A DNA stretch of 52,524 bases from Xanthoparmelia taractica (Eukaryota > Ascomycota > Lecanoromycetes > Lecanorales > Parmeliaceae), in contig JANQBS010000265.1 of assembly GCA_033085395.1 (NCBI GenBank), forward strand, positions 1 through 52,524. The letters run 5' to 3'. Under the pieces are notes generated by a model. The model was not told the origin of the DNA. It made no database searches and saw nothing but the letters and a program-made list of their open reading frames with translations. Within the stretch, counting starts at the first letter, position 1; each line of letters starts with the position of its first letter. Shown piece by piece: positions 30,339 through 42,834 of the stretch. The position numbers and the translations under genes are program-made.

Positions 30339-30883
30339 GGTTGTAACTGTGTCTGCCTTTGTGGGATTCAAGAGTCCGGTGGAATTTTCGATTGTAAAGA
30401 CAGTCAGGATGTCCACATATAAGAGAATTTTGAGGGATGTCCGAGAAACCAGAAAGCCAATGCTAGCATAAAGCTCCGGATTTGCTCCTCGCTTCGGCGA
30501 AAGTTCGGGATTCTGCTAGCGAAAGACCGAGGAATATGTATTTTTCGAACATGGCTCTCGTGCGAATCTTAATGTGCAAGAAGATTTTAATTTAGGACAT
30601 TAAAAGACATCATCTGAGCGAGGCTAGGACGCAGAGGCAGGTCTACATTTTGCAGACATGCTCCATTCAATGGGCTTTTTCCCCGAGGCCCCCAACCTTG
30701 TTTGATTTGACTCTGTCTGTCCATCAAAAAAGCATTGTTTGTTCACGCCGCAAATTTCTGCCATCTTCCAACACTACTCCAAGGCCGTTGGTTACATGAT
30801 CCTTTGCGAAGAGATAGCGTTCTGTGCCAAGTGGTACTGGATAGTCCTTGAGATGGATTCCCTTGTCTTATGAGCAGCATATC
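30339..30883. promoter_or_regulatory. divergent promoter region, DPM3 / SmgGDS-like
   Basis: About 545 nt between the start codons of DPM3 (-) and the SmgGDS-like gene (+). No clear TATA box or repeat is seen. Expression of both from one bidirectional region is plausible. Confidence 0.4.
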
Positions 30884-33061
30884 ATGGAAGCGAGTCCGCG
30901 AGCTTCAACCATGGAGGAGTCAGTGTCTTCTTCAGCGGGAGAAAGTACGGCCCAGCTGAACTTAACGCAACCACCGATGTTTCGGTCTTTGTCTGATGTC
31001 TTCGGGAATGTTGTGCCTCGAGAACTTACCAGTATTGGCGAGAATGAGTGGCCCAACTTGCTCGAGCGTGCTGATTCCGGGGTCGAAACGGACAAAGCTT
31101 TGCAAGCTGTAGCCTCTATTCTTCAATACTTGGAAAAATTTTCGCCTGTGACTCTCGTAGCTGCGACCAAAGTTTTAGCGGACGGCAGTCGATACGGTAA
31201 GCTCATTACAAATTCCTAAGCAACCACCAGGACCAGTACCAGAGCGTCCGGCTGAGATGCTCTCAGAATCGCTTCGACTACCTTTCGGTGATAACAACGT
31301 ACTGGGTTTTTACCTCGATCTTGTTGCCAAGGATGCAGATGAACATGATTGGACGTCAGACGCTCTACGGTTAGTGGGCAACACCTGTGCCGACCTCGGT
31401 TCGTCTCATGACAAGATTTCCCGGTCTCCAGTCACTGATGTTGCTATCAGACGTCAACAGGGAGCGCGCACTTGCAAAGCTGAAGCTACCAGCCTTGCTT
31501 CGTCGCTTGACAGAGGAAGGCAAGGCAGATATTGCCCTTGGCGTGCTATGCAATCTCTGTCTTGACTACGGTACCATGCTACATCTCCCGTCGACACAGC
31601 CAGGCTGACGAGTCCCAGAGCCGGCGCAGGTAGCGCTCAGGGCCAACCATTTATTTTCCAGCATTGTTCGATTGCTCGAGTGCCGGTGTTACAATTTGGA
31701 TTTCCTACCCCAAGTGTCTCTCCTCTTAGAGACTGCCTTGGAGGATTGTGGGTACACATATAGACCATTGTTAAAGCGAACGCGCTGACAGAAAGATTAT
31801 AGTCAATGCGGAGATGTACTCCGGTTCCCAAGCAATCGCTGTCATCTATCAAACCATTACAATACCAGGAGTGGACATCGAAACCCAAGTCTCCTTGGCA
31901 AATGCGATTATTGCTTTGTTGGGGCATGAGCAAATACAGAAGTCATTGATAGCAGATAACGACTTGTCGATTATACTTGATCTGTTTGTATTTTCTTACA
32001 CTCAAGATGCTATAAGCCCGAAGTATCATTCCACGTCGACATCTATACCGAAGTTGGACCACCGTACCCAAGGCCCTGAGGATCAGGCTCAACTTACAGC
32101 TCTACGCTCCGCCTTGTCAGCAAAGTTATGGGACATGAGTGCGCTGACTGAATTTGCTGTCAAGTATCTGCCCGCATCAGAGCTTGTTGAAAGACTCATC
32201 TCGTGGCTGTCGACCGATGAACCGCAAATGCAACTATGTGCTTGCAGCATACTCCGCAATGTGGCGAGCTCTGATCAAAACGCAACCGACATGGTCATGA
32301 CTCTCAGGGTTCACCGGTTGTTGATACCCCTCCTGGGTGATTCCAGCAACCTGCAAGTACTGGAGGAAGTGACCCGACTAATGAAGAATCTAGCCGTGCC
32401 TGCAGCAAATAAGAAAGAGCTCGAAGCTTTTGAAAGCGTAACATCTCTTTGGTCTAAATTCGAGAGTCCGACCTTGCACTATGCGGCTGCCGGTCTTGTG
32501 AGACAGTTGCTCAGAGGATGCTTTGGCAACGTTGATCGATTTTTGAGACCGAGCAACTCGGCTAAGAATACTAGCTACGCTTCTCGTTTTCTTCAGCTCC
32601 ACAGCAACACTAATGACTCGGCTATCAAGACTGAGGTTGCACGTACCGTTGTAGAGATATGGCGTACAGCCAACAGCGGTAACAGCGAGGAAACCCGCGC
32701 TCAAGTATTTTGTGTGGAGAAAGCATTGCGCGAGGGGAATTTGAGTCCCGATGTAATGATCAAGCCTGTAGTAGCGATGCTGGTAAAGTCTGAGAATGCG
32801 TCGCTCGTGACAGAAGGATGGTTCGGCTTGGCTTTGATGGCCGGCTCGGAGCAATTGCGTGAAGCCATCTACAACGCACTATGTGGAGATGATGCAACTA
32901 AAGACGTCTTCAAAGCAACGATCTCTAGCGAAGACGCGCATTCAAAGGACCGAGACAATGCCCAGATTCTTACTGATAGACTGTTGAAGGGTATTGTCAG
33001 TCTTTTCCCCACCCTAATCATTCAATCACCCGCACCCGCTGACCACAGTATGTCAGGTTAA
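30884..33061 (+). CDS. SmgGDS / RAP1GDS1-like armadillo-repeat protein
   Basis: Five exons: 30884-31196, about 31231-31398, 31451-31570, 31619-31751 and 31792-33061; introns are short (34-52 nt). With the first acceptor at 31230 the product is 667 aa. The acceptor of intron 1 is uncertain: AGs at 31230, 31236 and 31242 all keep the frame (intron 34, 40 or 46 nt). The protein is all-helical with armadillo-type repeats, for example LRLVGNTCADL, ALGVLCNLCLDY, QMQLCACSILRNVASSD and LEEVTRLMKNLAVPAANK, the last being typical of fungal SmgGDS relatives. SmgGDS proteins bind small GTPases with polybasic tails (Rho/Rap) and act as exchange factors or chaperones; that role is from the family. Cytosolic, no signal peptide. 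Confidence 0.78.
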
Positions 33062-34303
33062 TTACCCTGCTCGACTTGAGGTACTTCGATCTCTTGTGCC
33101 TAGAGGCGGTTGTTACTCAGAGGTGGAACCCAACTAGAGCTCGACAGTGATGAGGTCCCCTTGGACACAAGGTTTTGAAATTCATGGATGTGATTTCCTT
33201 GAGCCGCTTGCAATCCAGTCTCCCCCGGACTGTATGAATATCTTCAACCCTCATTGATCACCTTGCAAAACATGATGCCGTCCTCCGTATAGACGAAAAG
33301 TGTTCCAAACCATAAAGAGCGTAACCTTACACACGAGCGTAAGATGAAAGATAGTCGTGCATTGTCCATCGTTCAGCTCTGCGACACAGAATTGCTCATA
33401 GACTTCAAGGCTCTTCGTATGAGCGTAGCTTGCAGCCTGGTAAAACCAACCCAAAGCAGCAAAGTGGGCAACTTCTTGCTTGAAAGAACGAAAACAGGCC
33501 CGCGATACTTGTACACCCGCTAGTTGGTCGATCTAATATACCTCCTTTTACTTCCAACCCTCGAAGGGCTATTATGCTTAAAAGTCAGCATTCCAAAAGA
33601 GTATACTTTAAGGGCGAGTGTGCACAGGAGAGAGGATTCTGAGATAGATAAGCCACATTCTCAATCTCCCGAATCAGTAGCCGCCGCACACGCGCTTCCC
33701 GTCTGGAAGTAGCCATTTCTCGAGACAATCTACCCAACCATCAACGTTCGAGGCTCTCCACTGTGTCACTTAAGATTACATCAGACAGGGTGCGATCGGT
33801 GCATTACCATCGTCCTCCAGAAATACCTCCCTGCGAGGACAAGACGACTGTCAGCCGCGTCGCTAATGCGCGTAGCCTGAAACAATCCCTTCGAAGTTCA
33901 AATCATCCGGACGATTCCTCGAAGAGCGCGAGGCTCTGAGGCCAAGCACGTTTCATATGCTCTTTCTTGCGCGGGCGGAAAATTTTGATTGTCATGTGGC
34001 TGCATGTGGTACGGGTGATGAGGAATTTCTCTCCGCCTCATACTTAGCTATTCCCTTTCTTCCCGTCATCTTCCGCCCTTCTTGCTGCTCTTCCACTGCT
34101 TTCCACCCTTAGTGTCCTGCTAAGTCTGATCTCGACGCTTCATCTTTGCGTCGATGGACTTGCTGCAAAGAAAATGGGCTTGAAATGACCAATTGCCTAC
34201 CTCCTCGAATGCCTCTAAAACCTGCAGGCTGTTGCAGAAAGGCTGATGGCTGCTGTACATCCTCTCTTGGCCTTGTAGGAAGTATTCTGGTCGTGAACTA
34301 CTC
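33062..34303. other. intergenic, promoter of the GT8 gene
   Basis: About 1.2 kb without a supported gene. Short frames on both strands have no features. The stretch before 34304 should contain the promoter of the glycosyltransferase gene; a pyrimidine-rich block at about 34050-34110 may belong to its leader. Confidence 0.45.
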
Positions 34304-35575
34304 ATGATGGTTCTTCGTTATATCGCACGAAAGATACTGGTGTCTGTGGCTTGTACTGCCTCCTTCCTCTGGTTCTGGATAGTGCACCAGCCCAATACGC
34401 AACATCGACATAACGATTGCTCTTGTCCTGGCTATATTATTCCGCAATTAAAATATAACGACACTAATATAGGACCTGTACAGGGGTTGACGCCTGAAGG
34501 ATCAAGTCCGTACGCTTACGTCTTCTATGCCACCGAGGCAGAGTACGCATGCTCCGTACTCATCAACATAGATCGCCTCAAGAACATCTTTCACACCACA
34601 CACCGAATCATAGTCCTCGTCAAGCCTACAATCAGTTCTGAATACATTTCGCGCTTCACGGCACAGAATGCTACGGTCATACCCCACGAGCCTCCACCAC
34701 TACATGACAAGGGTTCCCCGTATTTTACCGACGTTCTCCTCAAGCTCGTCGGATTTCGTCTTCATCAATACATACCCTCCCTGAAACGGGTTCTCATCCT
34801 CGACTCGGACCAGATGATTCTACAATCTCTCGATCATCTCTTTTCCCTTCCGGCCGCCGACCTTGCGGCTCCACGTGCCTACGGGCAAGGTACTTTTGGC
34901 TTCACCTCCGCTTTTCTCCTCGTCAGGCTAAGCGACAGACTTTGGGATCGCATAGACCGTGCCCTCCAAACGATTAGCGACAACACATTCGACATGGATC
35001 TCTTGAACAGAATGTTTGGCGAGACGGCCATGTTGCTACCGGGTGACTACTGCACCCTCAACAGCCATTGGGAAACAAACACCATCCCAACATGGTGGCA
35101 AGGCTCCGAGCCACCAAGAGACCCTCTCTGGAAACCTTCGCGGAAACTACGTCCGACTCCGGTTCCCCCACCCATAGAAGTGCCCCCCTCGCTCAAAACC
35201 CCGCTTTCTACGAATCAAACCAACAACCTCTCCGCGACCGACCTAGATCTCTTAACCAGATACCGAGAACTCACCGCAGCACGCGAAACAAAGATCCAAG
35301 CAGCCAGAGACGCAGTCGAAGAGGCGCACAAAAAGCAGGTCCGGAAAGACGAATTGAAAGAGCGGGGCATACGTTTGCGCGCGGTCTTGGAGGACGTACA
35401 CAACAACGTGAAGGTGATGCATTATACGGCCTTTGCGAAGCCATGGCGGAAATACGTGGAGGAGGTGAAGAAGGCGAGGCCGGATGCTCATCCGCTTTTC
35501 GCAGAGGGGTTTGAGCTGTGGAGGACAAAGGCTGCGCAGATTTGCCCTTGGGGGGAAAAGGAGTATGTGGTTTGA
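34304..35575 (+). CDS. glycosyltransferase family 8-like (GNT1-type), Golgi type II membrane protein
   Basis: Single-exon gene of 423 aa. Two ATGs in a row open the frame at 34304. Residues ~10-28 are a hydrophobic signal anchor after a short basic N-terminus (type II topology). The catalytic domain begins with AYVFYATEAEYACSVLINI and has the metal-binding DxD motif in RVLILDSDQM (D167-S-D169), then LAAPRAYG and the GDYCTLNSHWE segment. Such fungal proteins are annotated as glucose/GlcNAc transferases of the GNT1 type; the donor is inferred, not shown. Between residues ~280 and ~370 there is a Pro-rich stretch and a charged helix (ETKIQAARDAVEEAHKKQ) before the conserved VMHYTAFAKPW motif. 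It would act in the Golgi lumen. High confidence in the fold, moderate in the exact activity. Confidence 0.85.
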   Translation: MMVLRYIARKILVSVACTASFLWFWIVHQPNTQHRHNDCSCPGYIIPQLKYNDTNIGPVQGLTPEGSSPYAYVFYATEAEYACSVLINIDRLKNIFHTTHRIIVLVKPTISSEYISRFTAQNATVIPHEPPPLHDKGSPYFTDVLLKLVGFRLHQYIPSLKRVLILDSDQMILQSLDHLFSLPAADLAAPRAYGQGTFGFTSAFLLVRLSDRLWDRIDRALQTISDNTFDMDLLNRMFGETAMLLPGDYCTLNSHWETNTIPTWWQGSEPPRDPLWKPSRKLRPTPVPPPIEVPPSLKTPLSTNQTNNLSATDLDLLTRYRELTAARETKIQAARDAVEEAHKKQVRKDELKERGIRLRAVLEDVHNNVKVMHYTAFAKPWRKYVEEVKKARPDAHPLFAEGFELWRTKAAQICPWGEKEYVV

Positions 35576-37810
35576 AGGGATGGCGTTGGAGTAAAGTAAG
35601 GGGGGGATGTATTTAGCGGTTATGGACGGCTATCGTAACGAAAGCATCTGATGAAGACCAATATCCTTCTCCCAACACCATTTCACTGTCGGTTCAGCAT
35701 ATAACCATCACAAAGTCATAAAAGGCAAGCCAACCGAGCAATCGCCCTTGGTATTCTTGTATAGCATCCGCGTCCAACACGGAACTCAAACCGGCACGCT
35801 AAACAACAACCCAGAGCATCTTCAACGCTTCTGCACCATACCTCCAGCCGACCCTCCCCGCACACCCCACCATCACCCACAAGTACCATGCAATGACTAG
35901 AAAATCCAACAAGCTCCGCTCCAATCTATCGTAAATGCACCTCCCCCCTCCCCTTTTTTTTCTTCTTTCGTACCATCCGGCTTTCCGCTTCGTGTCTGCA
36001 TCTGCATCATCATCATCTTCTTCTTCTTTCTGCGCCTTGAGATAGCCAGATCAGCAACTTAGTTTTCTTTTCCATTGCATGTGCTCTCGAAAGGGAAGGA
36101 AAAGGGATGGGAAAGGGAGAGGGAGGGGGGTGAATTGGTAGGTGTCTGTCCTGCTAGCTCTTGGGTCCTATTTTCTCTTATAGTGAATTTCTGCTTAGCC
36201 ATCGTGGGACGACGCTGCTTCTTTTCTTGGGGATCGGTGGCTGGGGACTTTATCAATAGAGAAGGGGGTGGTGGAGGAGAAGAAGAAGAAGAAGAAGAGA
36301 AAGCTATCGCCATTCTATGGCTATCAGGAGGGGACTATGGTTATGAATACGCTGATACTCACATGGTATGAAGGGATCGAGCGATAAAGGGGCACTCTTC
36401 TTATTGGGCTCCTCACTTGCGGCGGACTCCTTGTTGCATGTAGTTGGACCGTATAGCTTTGTTTTTTCATTCGAGAAGCTTATCAATGCTCGATCTATCT
36501 CGACTGCTTCCTACATCATGTAGTCAACGGTATGTGCTTGCAATCCTTAAGGTGCATGTGCTTGATCGAAGAAAGCAAAGATGCTGGGCACAACGAGTTT
36601 CGGGTTGGTTCTGACTCGCCATGAAAAGAGGAACGATGGTTGTTTCCGTACTCGTGGCGCGCGAGACGGCGCACTTAGCTCCCCGAGAGTCTCCAAGTTC
36701 ATCTGTATAATTAGAAGCGGGCACGTCTAGCCCAGAATCCATGGCAGAGGGTAGTTCGCCTACGTAGGGGCCGTTGGCCGGTTATTTCTCACATCTTACT
36801 TGGCGGAAACATGAACCTGAGCCAAGATCTCCTCACGCTTGGGGTCCACTTTAGGGAAGGGAAGTTTTTGTTCTTTTTTGCGTTGAGTCACCACATTATT
36901 GGAACATCATACCGGTCGGTCACCGGACTAGCACGTCCGTTTCTGGTTATGTGTGTTCTTGAGTTTTTGCTATGGCGCTTTTAGATCCAAAGAAGTCATA
37001 GCAGGGTTGTATCTGTCGCCTTGTTACGGTTGTAGCCGTGCATCTGCCGCAGCTCCTGCAGCAATTCCGCCGTTTCTTCTGCCTATATTGAGCCTCGCAG
37101 TCACGAGCTACGGACTGCAAGAGGCTATGAAGTACGAGTTCGGACTGACGAGGAGGTCCTGTCATTCTGAGTGCACATACTTCTGAAGGCGTTGGAACGT
37201 CCAGCGAGATGCGGAGGGACCTTAGTGGGGACTTCTGGTGATGCTGCAGAGCCATGGTGCGTACGCAATGAGAAAGACATTTGGATCCTGGATCTGGGAG
37301 AAGAGAGCCACTGGGCGTCGACATAGAAAGGGAAATAGGCGATACTTGTAAATTCCAAGAATGCAAAAGTCTTCTTAGTGACGGCGCGCGCAATCGAGTC
37401 GCAGGAGCTCAAGCGTGACGACGTTTTCTTCCTTCCAGGGAAGGGGGCGGGGGAGGGGGAGATAGAGATAAAAAAAAAAAAAAAAGAAAAAAAAAAGAAT
37501 CCAAACAAAGTTGGAATGAAGAGGAAGGCTTTTGTGGTGTATGCTTGTCGGTTCACCCCAGAGGCACCGACATGATTTAGACCAATTGACAGTGATGTGC
37601 GAGTCTCAGAGGCAAGGCTCTCCGCCGAAGCGGAAGCCTCTGCATGAGAACAATGCCTTACAAGGTAGGGGTCATCTGCCAATTCAGGCGATGTATATAG
37701 CCCGCTTTGTGACCCTGCAAGTTTCACTGCCAATGAACCATCATTACCATGGAAGAGCATAGGCTGAACATTTTGGGTTTTGAAAAACTCTAGTCGAGGT
37801 TAGTGAATTA
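35576..37810. other. gene-poor stretch, simple-sequence tracts
   Basis: No gene is supported. It contains CT/T tracts at about 35941-36030, a purine tract of GGA/GAA units at about 36266-36300 and an A-rich run with few interruptions at about 37471-37498. The longer open frames here cross these tracts (poly-Phe, poly-Glu) and are judged spurious. Confidence 0.5.
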
Positions 37811-37999
37811 CTATTTGGGAACGCGGAACCACTTGACCAAAGAACCAAGGAATTCTAAAAGTTGCCCTGCTTTATTAATGAAGCAAGTGAATTGATTTAC
37901 AGTCGGACCATCGGCCATAAATGCTCCGGCGAACGATGATACCAAAACCCCGACCACAATGGTTAAGCCGCAATGTTTGACGATCAAAATCTTCCGCAT
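37811..37999 (-). CDS. short hydrophobic open frame, possible gene fragment
   Basis: ATG at 37999 opens a 62-aa frame with a hydrophobic N-terminal helix (ILIVKHCGLTIVVGVLVSS) that could be a signal peptide or membrane segment, then a short tail. Just upstream on the same strand (about 38025-38120) another frame encodes a second hydrophobic helix (MTLMHMVVGVVGIGLSVLF) but ends in a stop. The two together look like pieces of a multi-pass membrane protein that is broken or split by introns I could not place. No family recognised. Confidence 0.2.
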   Translation of the reverse strand: MRKILIVKHCGLTIVVGVLVSSFAGAFMADGPTVNQFTCFINKAGQLLEFLGSLVKWFRVPK

Positions 38000-39929
38000 T
38001 TAAACCAGTCAGCCAGGCTATGAGTCAAAGAGGACCGAGAGCCCAATGCCAACTACTCCAACAACCATGTGCATTAGAGTCATTACACTGAGCTCTCGCC
38101 TTGCGTATGTGTTATGGAGCTGTCCTCAAACGCTTCTCAAATGTACTTATCTACCGTCGCCCTTACCCAACACCGGCCGAACACTCTACAGTCTGGTGCT
38201 CCACACATGGAAGGATGATCATACAGGACAATCAGAAGGCTCAAACCCGCAAAGATAGCAGGTCTTAGAGCAAAAAATAAAGGCCAGTTATACTGGAAAG
38301 ACCGTCGTATCTATGCCCGCAAAACAGCGACGGTGAGGAACAATACCACTTAGGCCTCGCCATGTGTCGACGGCTTAAAGTATCAGAAAGGCTTTAGAGA
38401 CAGCGACGCGACAGGTATGGAGAGTCTGAGATCTACAAGGTTCTAGAAACCCTGAGATATCTTTGCATATTCAGAATTATATGGAACAATGGCAGATCTT
38501 GATGCCAGGTCTGTGGAGACGAGCATGATATCGGAGGCGTCCCCCATTACATCGAAGCGGTCTATCCTTGCGGTCTTAGAACCAAAGTCGGTAATCGCAC
38601 ATTGCAAAATGGAGGAAGCTTGCGTCCACATTCAGAAGGAATGGTGAACGGTGGAGAAAGAGATGTCGTCCGGACAAGATTTCGCCAAGTTTCTCCGTCC
38701 TCTTCGGACAAGCCAGATATAATTATACGGAAAGGACGGGAAAACAGCTGGCAAGTCATTACAGAGAGCCCACAAGGAAATACCGTCTTCTGTTGGAGAT
38801 ATTTGGTTCTGAACTGTACCGGCATCTCACAGGTAGCTTGCACCTCTCAAGCATGTCCCTTTCTCCCACGGCACCCTCAACTAGCTAGTCAGGGTTCACT
38901 GTGCGTCTTCTCTATCGAGAAATCTTGCCACAGAATACTCTGCAAATACTTTTGCTGCGAGAAGAGAGTGGTAGCAGATGCGAAATATACAACAGTATGG
39001 CTTGGCGAGCAATTTCATTTTCTTCGCATGTTTGTGAGAATGATCAAGACTACATGAAATGGATTCAGTACACGACAGTGCAATCCACGCGCGGTGTACA
39101 TATATATCCTACTTTATTGCATTCTCTCCAAAACATTACACATCCTAAGAAGACAATTCGAAACGTTTACAGTATTCCTGGACCTTTTTGTTTGGCTCAA
39201 AGGCTCTGTGTCCCTTCCCTTTCATTCTTTTCGATGACAGATTGTGCTGTGAAAAAGTCGGAAAGCGGTTTGTACTTTTGCCCCTTGAACATTGCGTTCG
39301 AGATATATCCGCTGGAAAAGATTCTTTTTTAATTCTTCTCGCCAAGGCCTAGTTTCCCTTATTGTTTTTGTAAGCCATACATCCCAAGTGCCGATACTGT
39401 GGATTCGACTGGGTACTCTGAGGACACCAACCCATCAACAGCGAAGGCTCATCGGTGGTCAGTCCTGAAGCTTCTGCACGTACATCGACCCAATATTTGC
39501 GGAGCCCCATCTGACTGAGAGACTTTCGTCCTACGGAAAAGCTTCTCCTTAGGGGACTTACCTGGTCCTTTCAAGTCATTGCAATTTCTTCCAGGGTTGA
39601 AGCTGTTTCTGTGTTATTGCACTTCGTACACACTTGGCGTGATGAAGAGATTTATACTTGACAAAGCTGACGGAATTTGTGTCATGGCGGCTGTATAGCT
39701 GTTGTTGTAGGAGTCATTGACAGGTGTGATAGCGAAGTCAGGTGATGGATCCTTGAGACTCCTCAACACAGGAAACAAATTAACAGTCGTCTTGCGAGTG
39801 GTTGCAGGCATATTGATGACACACTTCTTCCAAAAATACCGTTTGAACATCAGCACTAGATCCACAACGACTGTCGCGAGCTCCTGACCTCCTCACTGTT
39901 ACATTTCTGACTCGCAGGATATTATTACG
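38000..39929. other. stretch with coding-like fragments but no supported gene
   Basis: On the plus strand two overlapping frames, from ATG 38489 (52 aa) and ATG 38641 (138 aa, VRTRFRQVSPSSSDKPD), have protein-like beginnings but different phases and no recognised domain. On the minus strand a frame at 39614-39853 has a Ser/Thr-rich sequence. These may be remnants of decayed genes or chance. No repeats or RNA genes were seen. Confidence 0.3.
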
Positions 39930-40845
39930 ATGGCGAGACTCGCAGACAAACGCAAGAAAGTCGAAGAGAGTTCTGGTGAGGAGAGGCTATCCGCACGTCA
40001 ACCCAAGACTCGGCGTCAGAGGTATGTACAATTTGGAGCAAACACTTTTTTGCTCTAGACCAGATCTCACATCGCAAAACCTATTTCAGCGCTTTGCAGA
40101 TTTTTAAAGATATCCCGGTGCTCTTATCAAAAGTTCGAAGTACAGACGCTGATTCTCGGGTTTTCACAGCATGAGTACCGTCAGATTCGCGGATACTATC
40201 CAAGGTCAGCGGAAAGGTAGTTCTTCATCTCAAACGTATTCTGACAGCTTTTAAATAGCGCTCTCCTTCAGCGAGCATCACCAACCAATGTCAATTCTGA
40301 AGACTATATCTACCCCTTTCCCCACTGCTCCTGGGGCTCCTGTTCGGGAAAGAGCCCCGTCCCCAGAACCCCTCAAGCAACCTAAAGACGAAGAATTCGA
40401 CACCGAAGAGTCGAATGTTATGAAAAAGCTGGCTGCACTGCAGGCGCTGAAGCGCGCAGAGAAGGAGCAGCTCAAGCAGGATCTTGCATCAGTTCAAAAA
40501 GAGCTTGAACTAACTAGAAACGATCTCGAGAATGTCCGCTTTCGCGAGAAGATCACCATTCAAGCACGGGACAGGGCGGTACGCGTTCTTAAGGACGCGA
40601 ACGAGTGCATGGAATCCGGCCAAGCGGAGCTCGAAGATGTTCTCTTAGCCAATGGCAGCCTGGAAAGCAAGCTGAGAATAGCAGACGAGCAGATGGAGAA
40701 GCTAGAGCGTGAGTTAGCCAATTCTAGGGAGGAGAAGTCCGGGATGGATGAGTCAATGTGGGAGAAGACAGCGGATGACACAGCGAAAGTGTGCAAGGAG
40801 GTCACCATATGCTCAGCTCTGAACAGTCTTGAGAACAGCAGGTGA
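39930..40845 (+). CDS. small coiled-coil protein, 237 aa
   Basis: Three exons: 39930-40021, 40170-40204 and 40259-40845; introns 148 nt (GTATGT...TCACAG, phase 2) and 54 nt (GTCAGC...AAATAG, phase 1). The frame closes over all joins. The N-terminus is basic (RLADKRKKVEESS), the linker is Pro-rich (SPEPLKQPKDEEF), and residues ~100-215 form a long charged coiled coil (LKRAEKEQLKQDLASVQKEL, then LRIADEQMEKLERELANSRE). A shorter alternative begins at ATG 40171 with only the last two exons (206 aa). A GTGAGG directly after ENSR could be another donor, so the C-terminus is not certain. Function unknown. Confidence 0.5.
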
Positions 40846-42834
40846 GGATGGAGCAGGATCACCTCTTTAAAGATGATCCAAGCTTCGGATCCAGAATCCA
40901 CCGCTGTCTCTTGGTGCTGTCATGATGCCTGTTGAATAAAATTGCAAACTTCGAAAAATTTGCTTTTGGATGTATAGTGTCTTTGGGGAAGGAGATGTCG
41001 TTGGGACCAAGTTTTGTTGAATTGCCTATCGTGTCCGTAGAATTATACGCTTTCAAACATTCCACAGCCACAGGTGCGTCGTCATGAAGAGATATCAAGT
41101 GTCCTAATAGAAACAATCAATTGTAGCGCAGAGATCCTAGATTTCTCATTAGCCTAGCCTGATCAATCTAATTTATGATTAACATGGGCTATTGAATGGG
41201 GCTTCTAACTAGGGAGTAGAATGAGGACACATCAAACTACTGTAAGTACATGCAATCACACCTTTGCTGCTATGCACTAACTTCTTTTGCAGCTGCGTTA
41301 GACTTGCCGGGATTGTCCGTGCTGGATACGTGTTAAGCTCAGTGAGTGCTACGACCATGAATCAGAGGGACCGGACATTTCAAAATCATTTCATTTGAAT
41401 GCGATCACATCCTTTGGATAATCTTTCGGTCAAAAGTCTCTCATGTCGGCCTTCTCTACAGGGTTTTTAAAGGACATTGCCACTTTGGATTTCGTCGCAG
41501 TGATCGGACCCGTCATCTACAGGAATAAGCTCAAAACACAGAAATCATAATACGCATGGAAGGACTAACTAAGGTGAGGAACAAGGTGCCGAGGTTGGTA
41601 GATATTTGCGCTGAATCCGGCGACGACAAGCATTCAATAAAGTTATAAACATGGTCCATAATATGTAGCGCTTATTCATCGCTAGCATCGCTCTCGGCTT
41701 CAATTTCGGTGTCAATATTGTGGTTGTCGTTAGAGATGATGCATATGCTTGCTTCATCATACTGCCGACGGTATATGTATAAAGGTAATGAAGCTTTTTG
41801 AATATAAAATCTTCTATAGCAAGGGTTTTAGGTTCAGCTAGCGAAGTTTGAGACTAGCGGTGTTCGTGGACACAGGCCCTTATCATACTGTCAATTCGGG
41901 CCGATTTGAGTCGCTCCTGCTGTCCATACAATACCCAGTTGAGTCCGCACACGTTCACTACTTGCAACCATTGGGAGCATGGCAATTTCTGGTGGATAAT
42001 ACTTGAGATCTTGAAGAACACATCTGGTCTGTTTCAGCACCGACTGGCTCTCGGAAGTATGGCTCTACGAAGGCTGCTGGCTCGTTGAGACTGGTTTTGA
42101 CGAATTCAAGAGGCGGATGAGGTACCTTTGATACTCTGACGTCGGGTAATCGTCGCCCCGTATAGATCCTGACCCCAAACTCTACAGGAACGGTTGCAGG
42201 TATCGGATGCACGCTCTTGTGAGACTGACACACTTTTACGTTCTCTATACACACTGTTGGGGGCCATAAGTCGAACGTCAAGTCGCTCTCTCCTGCTACC
42301 CGGACAGTGTAAGATATTTGAGCGACGCAAGCAACGACAACGCTGAAAACGCTACGGATAGAATGTATTCGGCTCGGCCATTCCTTAGGTTCATGATCTC
42401 CACATGCTCGGGAGTATCGAGTCCTACTGGGATTTTTTTTTTTACCGTATAAGTCTCAGGATACCCCAATCAACACCTCGGTAAACAAAGCAGGACGGTG
42501 ATTAGATTTATACCTAAAAAGGAGACGGGTTCTAGTGAGGGGAGGGGACTGTGAAATAAGAGGGGGCGAAGTGCTCAAAGGCGGACTAGACGAACAGAAG
42601 CGAGGATATCTGACTGGAGAGGACGCTGGATACAGGGGGAAGGGCATGGTCATTGATGGGCTTCAGCCTCTTTGAGCGATATCAGAGATAAGTCAGCAAG
42701 CCTGACGTTTTGAAGAAGACCAGTATCTACTGGCAATGCAGTCAAAGAGAACCCTCAATTTACGATCGGCTCAGCACAATCTCAGTAGGTCTGCTGAGAT
42801 CTGTTGATACTAGGGTTTTTGGATTTGGCTATTA
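40846..42834. other. intergenic, nothing recognised
   Basis: Nearly 2 kb without a supported gene; open frames are short. A T run lies near 42434-42443. The right end is the 3' flank of the kinase-TPR gene. Confidence 0.5.

Noticed and set aside
36947..37393. 148-aa minus-strand open frame
   Set aside because: Composition is Ser/Arg/Leu-rich like a random GC-balanced frame; no recognisable motif.
37125..37760. 211-aa minus-strand open frame
   Set aside because: It is kept open by a long A/T tract (poly-Phe) and has no domain or sensible start context.
40089..40173. alternative exon of the coiled-coil gene using the acceptor CTATTTCAG at 40089
   Set aside because: It runs into a TGA at 40171-40173 region; the later acceptor TTTTCACAG gives a frame that closes over all exons.
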